Assembly: GCA_023413645.1 (NCBI GenBank)
Contig: JAEZPN010000030.1
Span: forward strand, 1-49,488
Length of the DNA stretch: 49,488 nt
Origin: Bacteroidota bacterium
GTDB lineage: Bacteria > Bacteroidota > Bacteroidia > Bacteroidales > Rikenellaceae
Direction of reading: 5' to 3'
Shown here: positions 1-7,649 of the stretch, piece after piece
How the letters are laid out: each line of letters begins with the position of its first letter
Numbering within the stretch: the stretch's first letter is position 1
Program-made: the position numbers and the translations under genes
Notes under the pieces: generated by a model
Databases searched by the model: none
What the model was told of the DNA's origin: nothing
Seen by the model: only the letters and a program-made list of their open reading frames with translations

Positions 1-215
1 AGGATATGTCGAATGACCACGTGTTTTTGTGCAGGTCCGCCGTTTCGACAAAGGAGACCATCGAGGTGAACGGCGAAACCTATCCCGTGTATAAGATGGA
101 AATCTCTAACACATCTCACCCATTCTATACAGGTAAGATGAAGTTGGTAGACACCGCTGGTCGTGTGGATAAGTTTATGAGCCGTTACGCAAAGCGCTAC
201 GATAAGAAGAAGTAG
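1..215 (+). CDS. rpmE2: 50S ribosomal protein L31 type B (3' part, cut by window start)
   Basis: Structural protein of the large ribosomal subunit. The reading frame is open from the first bases of the window (codons from position 3) and ends at TAG 213-215, so the true start lies upstream. The visible 70 residues include [19 protein letters not shown] and DTAGRVDKF, a segment typical of the C-terminal two thirds of type B L31. That form lacks the zinc-binding cysteines of type A. Only one cysteine is visible here, consistent with type B. The gene is followed 21 nt later by a strong terminator, so it ends its transcription unit. Confidence 0.93.
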   Translation, partial: DMSNDHVFLCRSAVSTKETIEVNGETYPVYKMEISNTSHPFYTGKMKLVDTAGRVDKFMSRYAKRYDKKK

Positions 216-222
216 TCAAGTG

Positions 223-269
223 CTACCAGAAAAGTTAGAGTCTGTCAGTCGACAGACTCTATTTTTTTT
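223..269 (+). repeat. 47-bp exact repeat, copy 1 (terminator hairpin plus 5' flank)
   Basis: Starts CTACCAGAAAAG and runs through the hairpin into the T-tract. It is identical over 47 nt to 7312-7358, which is not behind a recognisable gene. Confidence 0.85.
237..269 (+). terminator. Rho-independent terminator of rpmE2
   Basis: Perfect 10-bp stem AGAGTCTGTC/GACAGACTCT with a 4-nt loop (237-260), then A and eight T. The surrounding 47 nt (223-269) recur identically at 7312-7358. Confidence 0.9.
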
Positions 270-270
270 G

Positions 271-312
271 TTTCTTGTGATAGTGGTGAAGGAGCACCAC
301 TCTGACTAGAAA
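271..312 (+). repeat. Minimal copy of the composite palindrome family (arms only)
   Basis: Left arm TTTCTTGTGATAGTGGTG and right arm CACCACTCTGACTAGAAA face each other across 6 nt. Same arm signature (TTCTTGTGATA ... CTGAC.AGAAA) as the longer elements at 841, 7037, 33111 and 49328, but without the central hairpin. Confidence 0.6.
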
Positions 313-395
313 TCGGTCGTGGTACTCCCGTTTCCTCTCATAACTTCCGCTAACAAGTTGACAACACCCACTACCAGTCACACTTGTCACACCCC

Positions 396-446
396 CCCCC
401 ACCCCCTGTGACTCTGTGACTTTGTGACTTTGTGATTTAGGGGTGA
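396..446. repeat. GTGACTTT octamer tandem repeat with C-rich flank, left copy
   Basis: Four octamers (GTGACTCT, GTGACTTT, GTGACTTT, GTGATTTA; 408-439) follow a C-rich tract (392-406). An inverted, nearly identical copy lies at 1005-1051. No coding signal; the antisense reading frame across it is an artefact of the repeat. Confidence 0.7.
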
Positions 447-840
447 GGGGCACTACTTAACGAGCAATCATCGAGGGTCCTCTCTCTCGCTTCGCTCAAG
501 TAATCGCATGTACTAGCAGATACAAATCTATGTCCTAACTCGCGTAGTTAGGCGCATATCCTAACCTACATGGTTGTGTGTATAGATATATTCTTTTATC
601 TCTATGTGTCAGTGGCCACATAGAAGGCTCTTGCCACACCAATATCAGTGTAAAGTGTTACATTAAGTAGTATATATAATATGCTATATATCACTATATA
701 TACGCATGATTATATAGTGTGATAATTGTGTGTGGTAAGCACGGTGTAGCAACGGCAACACATACTCCACTATTAATAGTTATATGGTTATTTAGCGATT
801 GCCATATAACCTCATAGTTGCGTGGCTGCGGGCAGAGTTA
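447..840. other. AT-rich noncoding stretch with small hairpins
   Basis: No convincing gene on either strand. It contains several perfect short hairpins: CCTAACT/AGTTAGG (533-551), CTATGTG/CACATAG (602-623) and TATATGG/CCATATA (781-808), plus a run of TATATA-type sequence near 670-715. It is bracketed by the inverted octamer repeats at 396-446 and 1005-1051. Confidence 0.5.
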
Positions 841-963
841 TTTCTTGTGATAAGTGGTCATTCTCGACCTCTCAATCAATAGCCTGAATGGGACGTACCC
901 CAAGTACTACCCATCCAGTCTATTTTCATGTCGAGGCCAAGCCTAACCCCTTCTGACAAAAAA
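841..963 (+). repeat. Composite palindromic repeat, copy B
   Basis: Outer arms are TTTCTTGTGATAAG at 841 and TTCTGACAAAAAA ending at 963. The central hairpin (879-923) has the family core AATGGGACGTAC ... GTACTACCCAT. The inner arm sequence (TCGACCTCTCAATCAA and TTCATGTCGAGGCC) reappears in reverse complement at 33235-33360, so both are copies of one subtype. Confidence 0.8.
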
Positions 964-1004
964 TGGGGTCGTGGTAGCGATGCTCGTTCGCCCTACTCCC
1001 CGCC

Positions 1005-1051
1005 CCAAAAATCACAAAGTCACAAAGTCACAAAGTCACAAGGGGTGGGGG
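1005..1051. repeat. CACAAAGT octamer tandem repeat with G-rich flank, right (inverted) copy
   Basis: Three exact CACAAAGT units (1013-1036), a partial fourth and a G-rich tail. Reverse complement of 396-446 with few differences. Confidence 0.7.
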
Positions 1052-1183
1052 TAGTGTTATTAATGTTATTTTGTTGTGACAAACCGCAATCTACTGCCGC
1101 TTGTCTCTCTGCTTGGTCTATAACTAAAGTTATATCTCGCCAAAAAAAAGTGCTAAAAGGTGCTTAGTTCGACTTTTTTTTCT

Positions 1184-1191
1184 TATATTTG
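1184..1191 (+). promoter_or_regulatory. -7 promoter element for the pot operon
   Basis: TATATTTG matches the Bacteroidales consensus TAnnTTTG. A T-rich run (1173-1181) precedes it, although no good TTTG -33 box is seen. The predicted transcript start near 1198 gives a leader of about 150 nt before potA. Confidence 0.55.
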
Positions 1192-1214
1192 CGTGCAATA
1201 TACTATTGTGTAGA

Positions 1215-1320
1215 TGGGGTGTTAGCTCGCGCGAGCGCAGGGGCGTGCCCAAAGCATGGCGCCACACATGGTGTCGTGGGTGCTGAAATATGACGCTGCA
1301 ACGGGCTAACATAATGGTTA
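1215..1320 (+). promoter_or_regulatory. Structured potA leader, candidate cis-regulatory RNA
   Basis: A long-range stem TGTTAGCTC (1220-1228) pairs with GGGCTAACA (1303-1311): 9 bp with one G-U. Inside are GGCGCCA/TGGTGTC (1258-1274), a small GGG/CCC hairpin near 1240-1250 and a possible GCAG/CTGC pair, giving a closed multi-branched fold. It lies between the promoter and potA. I cannot match it to a riboswitch class I know (TPP, SAM, SAH, cobalamin and others were considered and do not fit). Confidence 0.45.
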
Positions 1321-1346
1321 TTAATTGTTAACACTAAATTTTTGAA

Positions 1347-2744
1347 ATGACGAAATCGAACCACATCATCGAAATTCAGAACATCACAAAGTCGTTCCCC
1401 GACAAGGTGGTGCTTAACGATGTTAGTTTGACGGTGAAACAGGGCGAGTTCCTAACCATACTCGGTCCCTCAGGCTGCGGTAAAACTACGCTCCTACGCC
1501 TTATCGCCGGTTTCAATAGCGCATCGAGCGGTAAAATAATCCTCGACGGCAAGGATATGACCACTATCCCGCCACACGAGCGTCCCGTGAATACCGTGTT
1601 CCAGCGTTATGCGCTATTCCCCAATTACAATGTCTATGACAATATCGCCTTTGGTCTTAACCTCAAGAAGGTGGACAAAAAGGAGATTGAGCAGCGCGTG
1701 AAGCGTGCCCTCAAGATGGTGGGCATGACCGACTACGAGCACCGCGATGTGCAGTCGCTCTCGGGAGGCCAGCAGCAGCGCGTGGCCATTGCACGTGCCA
1801 TCGTCAACCGCCCTCAGGTGTTGCTTCTGGACGAGCCCCTCGCGGCCCTCGACCTCAAGATGCGTAAGGATATGCAGATGGAGCTCAAGGAGATGCACCG
1901 CACATTGGGCATCACCTTCGTCTATGTGACGCACGACCAGGAGGAGGCCTTGACGCTCTCGGATACCATCGTCGTGATGAACGAGGGTGTGATACAGCAG
2001 GTGGGCACACCAACCGACATATACAACGAGCCATGTAACGCCTTTGTTGCGGACTTCATCGGCGAGAGTAACATCCTCAATGCTACGATGATACGCGACC
2101 GCGTTGTGCGCTTCATGGATAAGGAGTTTGAGTGTATAGACGAGGGCTTTGGCGAGAATACACCCGTGGATGTCGTTGTGCGCCCCGAGGATGTATATAT
2201 CATCCGCAATGCCGAGGCTGCGATGTTCCAGGGCACGGTTCGTTCGTGCATCTTCAAGGGTGTGCACTACGAGATGTTTGTCGACACGCCCGATGGCTAT
2301 GAGATTCAGATTCAGGACTATAACTGCTTCGAACCAGGTACCGAGGTGGGCATGATGATTAAGCCTAACGACATACATGTCATGCGCAAGGAGCGCACCG
2401 AGAACCATGTCGAGGGTAAGCTCATCGACGCTACACACGTCGAGATTTTGGGCGAGACCTTCGAGTGTGAGGCTGTCGAGGGCATCGAGAATGGCTCGGC
2501 GGTGGATGTATCCTTCGGCTTCTCGGATGTCGAGCTCACGGACGACCCCGACGACGGTACTTCGTGGGGCACCATACGCTTTATCCTCTACAAGGGCGAC
2601 CGCTACCACATTACCATCCGCACGGAGGATGACGACGTGTTGTATGTCGATACGCGCGACGTGTGGGAGGACCTCGACGAGGTAGGTATCAAGATTCGCC
2701 CTCAGGCCCTCAAGGTCACTGCGCTCAATACGAAGAACGCCTAA
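1347..2744 (+). CDS. potA: Spermidine/putrescine ABC transporter ATP-binding protein
   Basis: Cytoplasmic ATPase that drives polyamine import through PotB/PotC. Visible motifs: Walker A GPSGCGKT (40-47), Q-loop [10 protein letters not shown], signature LSGGQQQR, Walker [12 protein letters not shown] and switch His in THDQEEAL. The roughly 230 residues after the nucleotide-binding domain are longer than in the usual ~370-residue PotA. They appear to hold two similar regulatory (TOBE-like) segments, since phrases such as FKGVHYEM and YKGDRYHI repeat. First gene of the pot operon; potB starts 12 nt after its stop. A structured leader precedes it. The polyamine assignment rests on the operon as a whole, because ATPase sequence alone does not set substrate. 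Confidence 0.92.
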   Translation: MTKSNHIIEIQNITKSFPDKVVLNDVSLTVKQGEFLTILGPSGCGKTTLLRLIAGFNSASSGKIILDGKDMTTIPPHERPVNTVFQRYALFPNYNVYDNIAFGLNLKKVDKKEIEQRVKRALKMVGMTDYEHRDVQSLSGGQQQRVAIARAIVNRPQVLLLDEPLAALDLKMRKDMQMELKEMHRTLGITFVYVTHDQEEALTLSDTIVVMNEGVIQQVGTPTDIYNEPCNAFVADFIGESNILNATMIRDRVVRFMDKEFECIDEGFGENTPVDVVVRPEDVYIIRNAEAAMFQGTVRSCIFKGVHYEMFVDTPDGYEIQIQDYNCFEPGTEVGMMIKPNDIHVMRKERTENHVEGKLIDATHVEILGETFECEAVEGIENGSAVDVSFGFSDVELTDDPDDGTSWGTIRFILYKGDRYHITIRTEDDDVLYVDTRDVWEDLDEVGIKIRPQALKVTALNTKNA

Positions 2745-2756
2745 CGGTAGTGCGCT

Positions 2757-3551
2757 ATGGGTAAGTTAATTAAGTTCTTCTCGCGCCGTCGCAGCTGGAG
2801 TCTGCCCTATGTGCTCTTCCTGGCTGTGTTTGTCGTTGCGCCCCTGTTGCTTATCATGCTCTACGCCTTCCAGGGCGAGGATGGTGGCTTCACGTTCGAT
2901 AATTTCGATAAGTTCGTACACCAGCGCGAGGCTATCAATACGTTTATCTACTCGATAGGTATTGCGCTGATTACCACGCTTATATGTATCTTCTTGGGCT
3001 ATCCCGCCGCCTACATTCTCTCGAAGATGAAGGCCTCTACGGCACGTGTTGTCGTCATGCTCTTCATCTTGCCGATGTGGATTAACGTGCTTGTGCGCAC
3101 GCTGGCTACGGTTGCCTTGTTCGACTTCTTGACGTTGCCCCTGGGTGAGGGAGCGCTCATCTTTGGCATGGTATATAACTTCCTGCCATTCATGATTTAC
3201 CCCATCTACAACGTCTTGCAGAAGATGGACCACTCGCTGATTGAGGCTGCTGAGGACCTCGGTGCAACACCTCGCCAGGTCTTTACTAAGGTCATCTTCC
3301 CGCTCTCTACGCCTGGCATTGTCAGCGGTGTTATGATGGTCTTCATGCCCACAATCTCGACCTTTGCCATCGCGGAGTTGCTCACCATGAACAACATCAA
3401 GCTCTTTGGTACCACCATCCAGGAGAACATCAACAATGGTATGTGGCACTATGGCGCAGCGTTGTCGTTCATCATGCTTATAATCATTGGTCTAACCACG
3501 CTATTCTCAGGCTCTTCGGACGAGGATGGCGCAAACGACGGCCTCTTGTAA
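2757..3551 (+). CDS. potB: Spermidine/putrescine ABC transporter permease, PotB type
   Basis: Inner-membrane permease of 264 residues with about six hydrophobic helices, the first starting near residue 17 after a basic N-terminus. The EAA loop that docks on PotA is visible as EAAEDLGATPRQVF near residue 165. It pairs with PotC to form the translocation channel. The stop is one base before the likely potC start, so the two are probably translationally coupled. The length is normal for the family. The C-terminus is short and charged (SSDEDGANDGLL), which is of no known significance. Confidence 0.92.
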   Translation: MGKLIKFFSRRRSWSLPYVLFLAVFVVAPLLLIMLYAFQGEDGGFTFDNFDKFVHQREAINTFIYSIGIALITTLICIFLGYPAAYILSKMKASTARVVVMLFILPMWINVLVRTLATVALFDFLTLPLGEGALIFGMVYNFLPFMIYPIYNVLQKMDHSLIEAAEDLGATPRQVFTKVIFPLSTPGIVSGVMMVFMPTISTFAIAELLTMNNIKLFGTTIQENINNGMWHYGAALSFIMLIIIGLTTLFSGSSDEDGANDGLL

Positions 3552-3552
3552 C

Positions 3553-4383
3553 ATGAAGAAGTTTTTATCTAACTCATATATTGTGCTGTTGCTGGTGATG
3601 CTCTATGCCCCCATCATCATCATTGCAATATTCTCGTTCACCGACTCCAGGGTCTTGGGTAACTGGACAGGCTTCTCGGCAGAGCTATATACGTCGCTCT
3701 TCTCGGGTGGTGTGAGCGGTCGCCTAATCGACGCGATTAAGAACACCTTCCTTATCGCTCTTGTTGCCGCTACGGTCTCTACGTTGCTGGGCACTGTCGC
3801 TGCTATCGGCATAAATGACCTGCGCTATCGTAAGCGCCGTGCTATCAACTTCGTGAACAACATTCCGATTTTGAACCCCGATATCATCACGGGTATCTCG
3901 CTCTTCTTGCTCTTCGTAACCATGGGCATCACACAGGGCTATACCACTGTGATATTGGCACATATCGCCTTCTGTACGCCCTATGTAGTGCTCAGCGTCA
4001 TGCCCCGCTTGACGCAGATGAACCCCAACATCTACGAGGCGGCTTTGGACCTCGGTGCTACGCCCATGCAGGCCATGCGCCGTGTTATCATCCCCGAGAT
4101 ACGCCCCGGCATGATTTCGGGCTTCATCCTCGCCTTCACCCTCTCTATCGACGACTTCGCCGTGACCATCTTCACCAACGGCACGAATGGCTTGGAGACG
4201 CTCTCCACGTTCATCTATGCCGATGCACGCAAGGGTGGTCTTACGCCCGAGTTGCGCGCCCTCTCGACCATCATCTTGGTCGTGGTGTTGTTGCTCTTGG
4301 TCGTTGTCAACTATCGCGCACACCGCCAGGCGAAGCGCGCTGAGGAGCAGGCTAAACAGCTTAAAAACTATTCGCGCCGATGA
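3553..4383 (+). CDS. potC: Spermidine/putrescine ABC transporter permease, PotC type
   Basis: Second permease subunit, 276 residues from the ATG at 3553. An ATG 27 nt further upstream lies inside potB and would add nine residues before MKKFLSNS. The start one base after the potB stop is preferred because the protein then begins directly with the usual basic residues and first membrane helix. The EAA motif EAALDLGATPMQAM is clear near residue 160. Its TGA overlaps the potD ATG as ATGA (4380-4383). The C-terminal tail is rich in Arg, Lys and Gln and presumably cytoplasmic. Confidence 0.92.
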   Translation: MKKFLSNSYIVLLLVMLYAPIIIIAIFSFTDSRVLGNWTGFSAELYTSLFSGGVSGRLIDAIKNTFLIALVAATVSTLLGTVAAIGINDLRYRKRRAINFVNNIPILNPDIITGISLFLLFVTMGITQGYTTVILAHIAFCTPYVVLSVMPRLTQMNPNIYEAALDLGATPMQAMRRVIIPEIRPGMISGFILAFTLSIDDFAVTIFTNGTNGLETLSTFIYADARKGGLTPELRALSTIILVVVLLLLVVVNYRAHRQAKRAEEQAKQLKNYSRR

Positions 4384-6005
4384 AACACCTATTCAACTAT
4401 ATGATGCGTCTATGTGCCGTTGTGGTATGCTTCGGCATCGTTGCTACGTCGTGTGGTGAGCCCGAGCGTAAGGAGATCTTGAAGGTCTACAACTGGGGAG
4501 ATTACATCGACGAGGAGCTCTTGGATGAGTTCGAGGTGTGGTACGAGGAGCAGACAGGCTGCGAGGTGGAGATTGTCTACCAGACCTTCGACATCAACGA
4601 GGTTATGCTCGCAAAAATTGAGAAGGGAGAGGCAGACTTTGATGTTGTCTGTCCGTCGGAGTATATCATCGAGCGTATGATGCGCAACAATCTCTTGCAA
4701 CCCATTGTCAATGAGGCTTTTCTTGCCGACCTCGAGAATACGGGCACTGAGAACTACCTCGACTGCGTGTCGCCCTACTTGAAGCGCCAGTTCGACCATA
4801 TCATCACCCCTGAGCCTGATATGAATGCCAACGACTACTCGGTGGGCTATATGTGGGGTACAACGGGTATCCTCTTCAACACCGACTATGTCACCGCTGA
4901 GGAGGCTATGTCGTGGAACTTGATGTTTGACGAGCGCCTCGAGGGCAAGATTTTGGTTAAGGATGCCTTCCGCGATGTATACTCTCCTATGTTGGTATAT
5001 GCCAAGACGTTGGAGGCACGCGAGGCTGGCATCTTGGCAGCAGATGAGACCCTTCCACTGAATGTTGAGGCGGCTATGGAGCGTGGCCTCTACGACTACG
5101 ATAAGGGTGAGCCTACGGTTCCCACCATCGAGGACCTTATGTTCGACTCATCGAACGACTCTATTTCACTTGTTGAGGAGTACCTCAAGAAGATGAAGCG
5201 CCTTGTTGCAGGTTGGGAGGCCGACTTCGGTAAGGAGATGATGACGCAGAATAAGGCGTGGATAAACCTTATGTGGAGTGGCGATGCTGTGTGGGCTATC
5301 GAGGAGGCTGCCGTTGTCGACGTGAGCCTCGACTATGTTGTGCCCAAGGAGGGTAGTGTTGTGTGGTTCGACGGCTGGGTTATCCCCAAGTACGCTAAAA
5401 ACCCACGTGCTGCGCGCTACTTCATCAACTATATGTGTAAGCCCGAGAATGCCGTGCGTAATATGGAGGCTACGGGCTACGTGAGCGTTGTTGCTACCGA
5501 GGAGGTGCTCCGCGCCATGGACCCCATGCTCGCCGAGATTGATGCCCTTGCAGAGAAGATTGCTAAGAGTGAGGATGCTGACGAGAAGGCAAAACTTAGT
5601 GCTAAGATTGCAGCACTCGAGGCGGAGCGCGATGTTTTGTTGGAGACAGAGGGCGTAGACCTAAGTTACTTCTTCAAGGACGAGGAGGGCAACCCCCTCA
5701 CGTTCGATATGGGCAACGGCTATATCGTGAATGCTGAGTGTGTCTATGTAGACCCTATCATGTACCCCGATAAGAGTGTTATCGACCGCTGTGCTATGAT
5801 GCACGATAGCGGTAAGCAGACCGAGAATATGCTCGAGATGTGGTCGCGTGTTAAGGGTGATAACCTCTCGCCCTGGATGTTGGGTTTCATCATCTTGTCG
5901 TTTGCGGTTATCGTTGTGTGGATCGTATGGCGTAAGGTCTTAGCCTACCGCAAGCAGCAGAAGATGCTCAAGCGCCGCCACCACGCCCGCAAGCAGCAGA
6001 AATAG
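4380..6005 (+). CDS. potD: Polyamine-binding lipoprotein PotD with extra C-terminal membrane anchor
   Basis: Extracytoplasmic substrate-binding component. The signal peptide ends in a lipobox (VATSC, Cys about residue 25). The mature part opens with KVYNWGDYIDEELL, typical of PotD, and includes a VVWFDGWVIP segment matching the WxD ligand region of PotD. At 541 residues it is far longer than the ~350 of classical PotD. The excess comes from a charged helical, probably coiled-coil insert (about 382-420), an extra segment after it, and a C-terminal membrane helix (about 497-517) followed by a strongly basic tail. The protein could thus be anchored by lipid and by a helix. It overlaps potC by 4 nt (ATGA). 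Confidence 0.9.
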   Translation: MKHLFNYMMRLCAVVVCFGIVATSCGEPERKEILKVYNWGDYIDEELLDEFEVWYEEQTGCEVEIVYQTFDINEVMLAKIEKGEADFDVVCPSEYIIERMMRNNLLQPIVNEAFLADLENTGTENYLDCVSPYLKRQFDHIITPEPDMNANDYSVGYMWGTTGILFNTDYVTAEEAMSWNLMFDERLEGKILVKDAFRDVYSPMLVYAKTLEAREAGILAADETLPLNVEAAMERGLYDYDKGEPTVPTIEDLMFDSSNDSISLVEEYLKKMKRLVAGWEADFGKEMMTQNKAWINLMWSGDAVWAIEEAAVVDVSLDYVVPKEGSVVWFDGWVIPKYAKNPRAARYFINYMCKPENAVRNMEATGYVSVVATEEVLRAMDPMLAEIDALAEKIAKSEDADEKAKLSAKIAALEAERDVLLETEGVDLSYFFKDEEGNPLTFDMGNGYIVNAECVYVDPIMYPDKSVIDRCAMMHDSGKQTENMLEMWSRVKGDNLSPWMLGFIILSFAVIVVWIVWRKVLAYRKQQKMLKRRHHARKQQK

Positions 6006-6041
6006 AGATATTTACTAATCCTAAACATAATTTTTAAGACA

Positions 6042-6908
6042 ATGACAAGAAAGCTTTTACTCTTCCTTGCCGCTACACTAATTGCCTTTCAGGCTATGGC
6101 AGTGGAACCTACTTCAAACGATGTTGTAACCGACACCACAGAGCTCACAGCCACCGATGCTGTTGACGAGGACGACGAGTGGTCGTTCTGGTGGGAGGCG
6201 GGAGCCAACATCGCATCAAACTACCTATGGCGTGGTTACGACCAACCCTATACAGGTAATATGTTCGACCCTGCTATTCAGCCCAGTGTGACCCTCGGTT
6301 ATGGTAACTTCTATGTCGATTTGTGGTACAACTTCTCGACTATCAGCAAGTACCAGGAGTTCGATATGACCCTCGGCTTCGACTATGAGAACCTCTCTAT
6401 CACCCTCTACGATGTGTGGTGTGCCAATGGTGCAGACTTCTGGCAGAACGACTTCCTTGACGATAAGAACCATAGCCTCACCGCTACCATCCAGTATACA
6501 TTTTTCGACCGCTTGCGCCTCCATTGGGGTACTACCTTCCTCCACTCTGCCGACTGGCTCTATAACGAGGATGGCACACGCAAGCGCCGCGCCTTCTCAT
6601 CATACTTCGAGGTGGCATACATCCAGCCCGTCAAGGATCTCTTCGACATCGAGGTTGTTGCGGGTGCATCACCCTGGACAGGTCCCTTCTGGACTGCGGG
6701 CAAGCAGATTGTTGAGGATGGCGAGCGCTGGTTGGACTACGACCCCGTTAACCCTCCCGTCAAGGGCTTCAATGTTACTAACCTCTCTCTTACTCTAAGT
6801 CGCGAGTTTGAGGTGGGTAGCGTGACCTTCCCCGTTAGTGCGGGCTACACCTACAACCCCACAACGAACCGTCACTATGCGCTGATTAAGACGGGCTTCA
6901 GCTTTTAA
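6042..6908 (+). CDS. Probable outer-membrane beta-barrel protein in the pot operon
   Basis: 288 residues with a Sec signal peptide ending near QAMA (residue 20), an acidic linker, then alternating aromatic/polar strands (NIASNYLWRGYD, GNFYVDLWYNFS, ISLYD-like segments) and a C-terminal strand ending in Phe, a typical barrel-insertion signal. The opening ASNYLWRG resembles the TIGR02001/TorF family of predicted outer-membrane proteins. It begins 36 nt after potD, with no terminator between them. It is therefore probably co-transcribed and may help polyamines or another cation cross the outer membrane; that role is inference from position. A strong hairpin terminator follows at 6951-6999. Confidence 0.7.
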   Translation: MTRKLLLFLAATLIAFQAMAVEPTSNDVVTDTTELTATDAVDEDDEWSFWWEAGANIASNYLWRGYDQPYTGNMFDPAIQPSVTLGYGNFYVDLWYNFSTISKYQEFDMTLGFDYENLSITLYDVWCANGADFWQNDFLDDKNHSLTATIQYTFFDRLRLHWGTTFLHSADWLYNEDGTRKRRAFSSYFEVAYIQPVKDLFDIEVVAGASPWTGPFWTAGKQIVEDGERWLDYDPVNPPVKGFNVTNLSLTLSREFEVGSVTFPVSAGYTYNPTTNRHYALIKTGFSF

Positions 6909-7050
6909 TTTGGCGCTATAAGGCAGACATCTACTGCCGCTAACAAAAATAAATGCGAATAGGTAGTACGCTTTAGTACAACCTATCCGCATTTTTTTTG
7001 CCGAGCGTTGTATCTGCAGCCTTCTACCACCAAATAAATTTGTTGTGATA
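6909..7050 (+). repeat. Composite palindromic repeat, copy C (divergent arms)
   Basis: Central hairpin 6951-6991 flanked by arms with AGACATCTACTGCCGC on the left and TGTATCTGCAGCC on the right. The right edge merges into the left arm of copy D. Confidence 0.6.
6951..6999 (+). terminator. Terminator of the pot operon, core of a composite palindrome
   Basis: ATGCGaATAGGT pairs with ACCTATcCGCAT around an inner GTAC/GTAC, followed by eight T. Same fold and asymmetric A/C mismatch as the other family cores. Confidence 0.85.
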
Positions 7051-7162
7051 AACCGCAATCTGCGGCACCAAACTTAGAGCCCCGAATGGGAAATACGCTT
7101 AGTATGTCCCATCCGAGGCTCTTTCATTTGGCACCACATCTTACGACTTCTGACAACAAATT
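7037..7162 (+). repeat. Composite palindromic repeat, copy D
   Basis: 126 nt. Arms AATTTGTTGTGATA and TCTGACAACAAATT; inner GCGGCACCAAA and TTTGGCACC; core hairpin 7077-7121 with GAGCC/GGCTC stem and AATGGGA ... TCCCATCC. Same length as copy G at 49328-49453. Confidence 0.85.
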
Positions 7163-7198
7163 AGGTTGCGGTGCTAATCCAATCTCATGCGTCGTATT

Positions 7199-7308
7199 AT
7201 GTCATTCTGAACTTTAGTGAAGAATCTCCTCAAAGCCGACAAGAGACAACCCGCGTTGATAGCGTATAGCCTGCGAGGGGATGCTTCGCGTTGCTCAGCA
7301 TGACAATG
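7199..7308. repeat. Dispersed noncoding element bounded by TGTCATTCTGA/TCAGCATGACA
   Basis: Imperfect terminal inverted repeats GTCATTCTGA (7201) and TCAGCATGAC (7297-7306). The interior includes AGTGAAGAATCTCC and GATGCTTCGCGTTGCTC, phrases I recognise from widespread intergenic repeats in Bacteroidota. No gene. Confidence 0.6.
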
Positions 7309-7311
7309 TCA

Positions 7312-7358
7312 CTACCAGAAAAGTTAGAGTCTGTCAGTCGACAGACTCTATTTTTTTT
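7312..7358 (+). repeat. 47-bp exact repeat, copy 2 (terminator-like hairpin)
   Basis: Identical to 223-269: AGAGTCTGTC/GACAGACTCT stem and T8 tract. There is no gene just upstream on this strand, so it looks like a transposed or duplicated terminator. Confidence 0.85.
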
Positions 7359-7422
7359 ACATAAAAGGGGCAGTTGTCGCGGGTTACAAAAATGTAACCC
7401 ATGAGGTTGGGGGATGCGTTTA

Positions 7423-7513
7423 CGTCATTGCGAGGAACGAAGTGACGTGGCAACCTCCAATTAGACAACATGAGATTCCCACGGTAGCTATCGCTCCCTC
7501 GGAATGTTAAGAA
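7423..7513. repeat. Dispersed element of the GTCATTGCGAGGAACGAAG type
   Basis: Begins GTCATTGCGAGGAACGAAGT, continues TGGCAACCTCC, then GAGATTCCCACGG and TCGCTCCCTCGGAATG. These are recurring intergenic phrases in Bacteroidota genomes. The antisense reading frame over it is not a real gene. Confidence 0.55.
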
Positions 7514-7592
7514 GATGATTAAGGAGGTAGAGAAGCAGTGCAAGGATCTTTAGCCTATTTACAGCTATATTGCATTTTTTAGAAAAAATTAT

Positions 7593-7600
7593 TAACTTTG
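7593..7600 (+). promoter_or_regulatory. -7 promoter element for the 225-residue membrane protein
   Basis: TAACTTTG fits TAnnTTTG; a T-run (GCATTTTTTAG) lies roughly 20 nt upstream. The gene starts 50 nt downstream. Confidence 0.5.
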
Positions 7601-7649
7601 TGTAGGGTATAGTCCTGTGTATGAAAATCTAACCTAAAACACCTATAAT

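Noticed and set aside
396..1051. Possible CRISPR array from the CACAAAGT/GTGACTTT repeats
   Set aside because: Units are 8 bp with no spacers and no cas genes are nearby.
1215..1320. TPP, SAM/SAH or cobalamin riboswitch upstream of potA
   Set aside because: Fragments such as GACGCTGCAAC and GGGTGCTGA resemble parts of known classes, but the conserved cores are not present in the right order.
1614..2609. Long antisense reading frame (331 residues) opposite potA
   Set aside because: It is the mirror of a well-supported ABC ATPase gene, is rich in His and Leu from reverse-complement codons, and has no recognisable domain.
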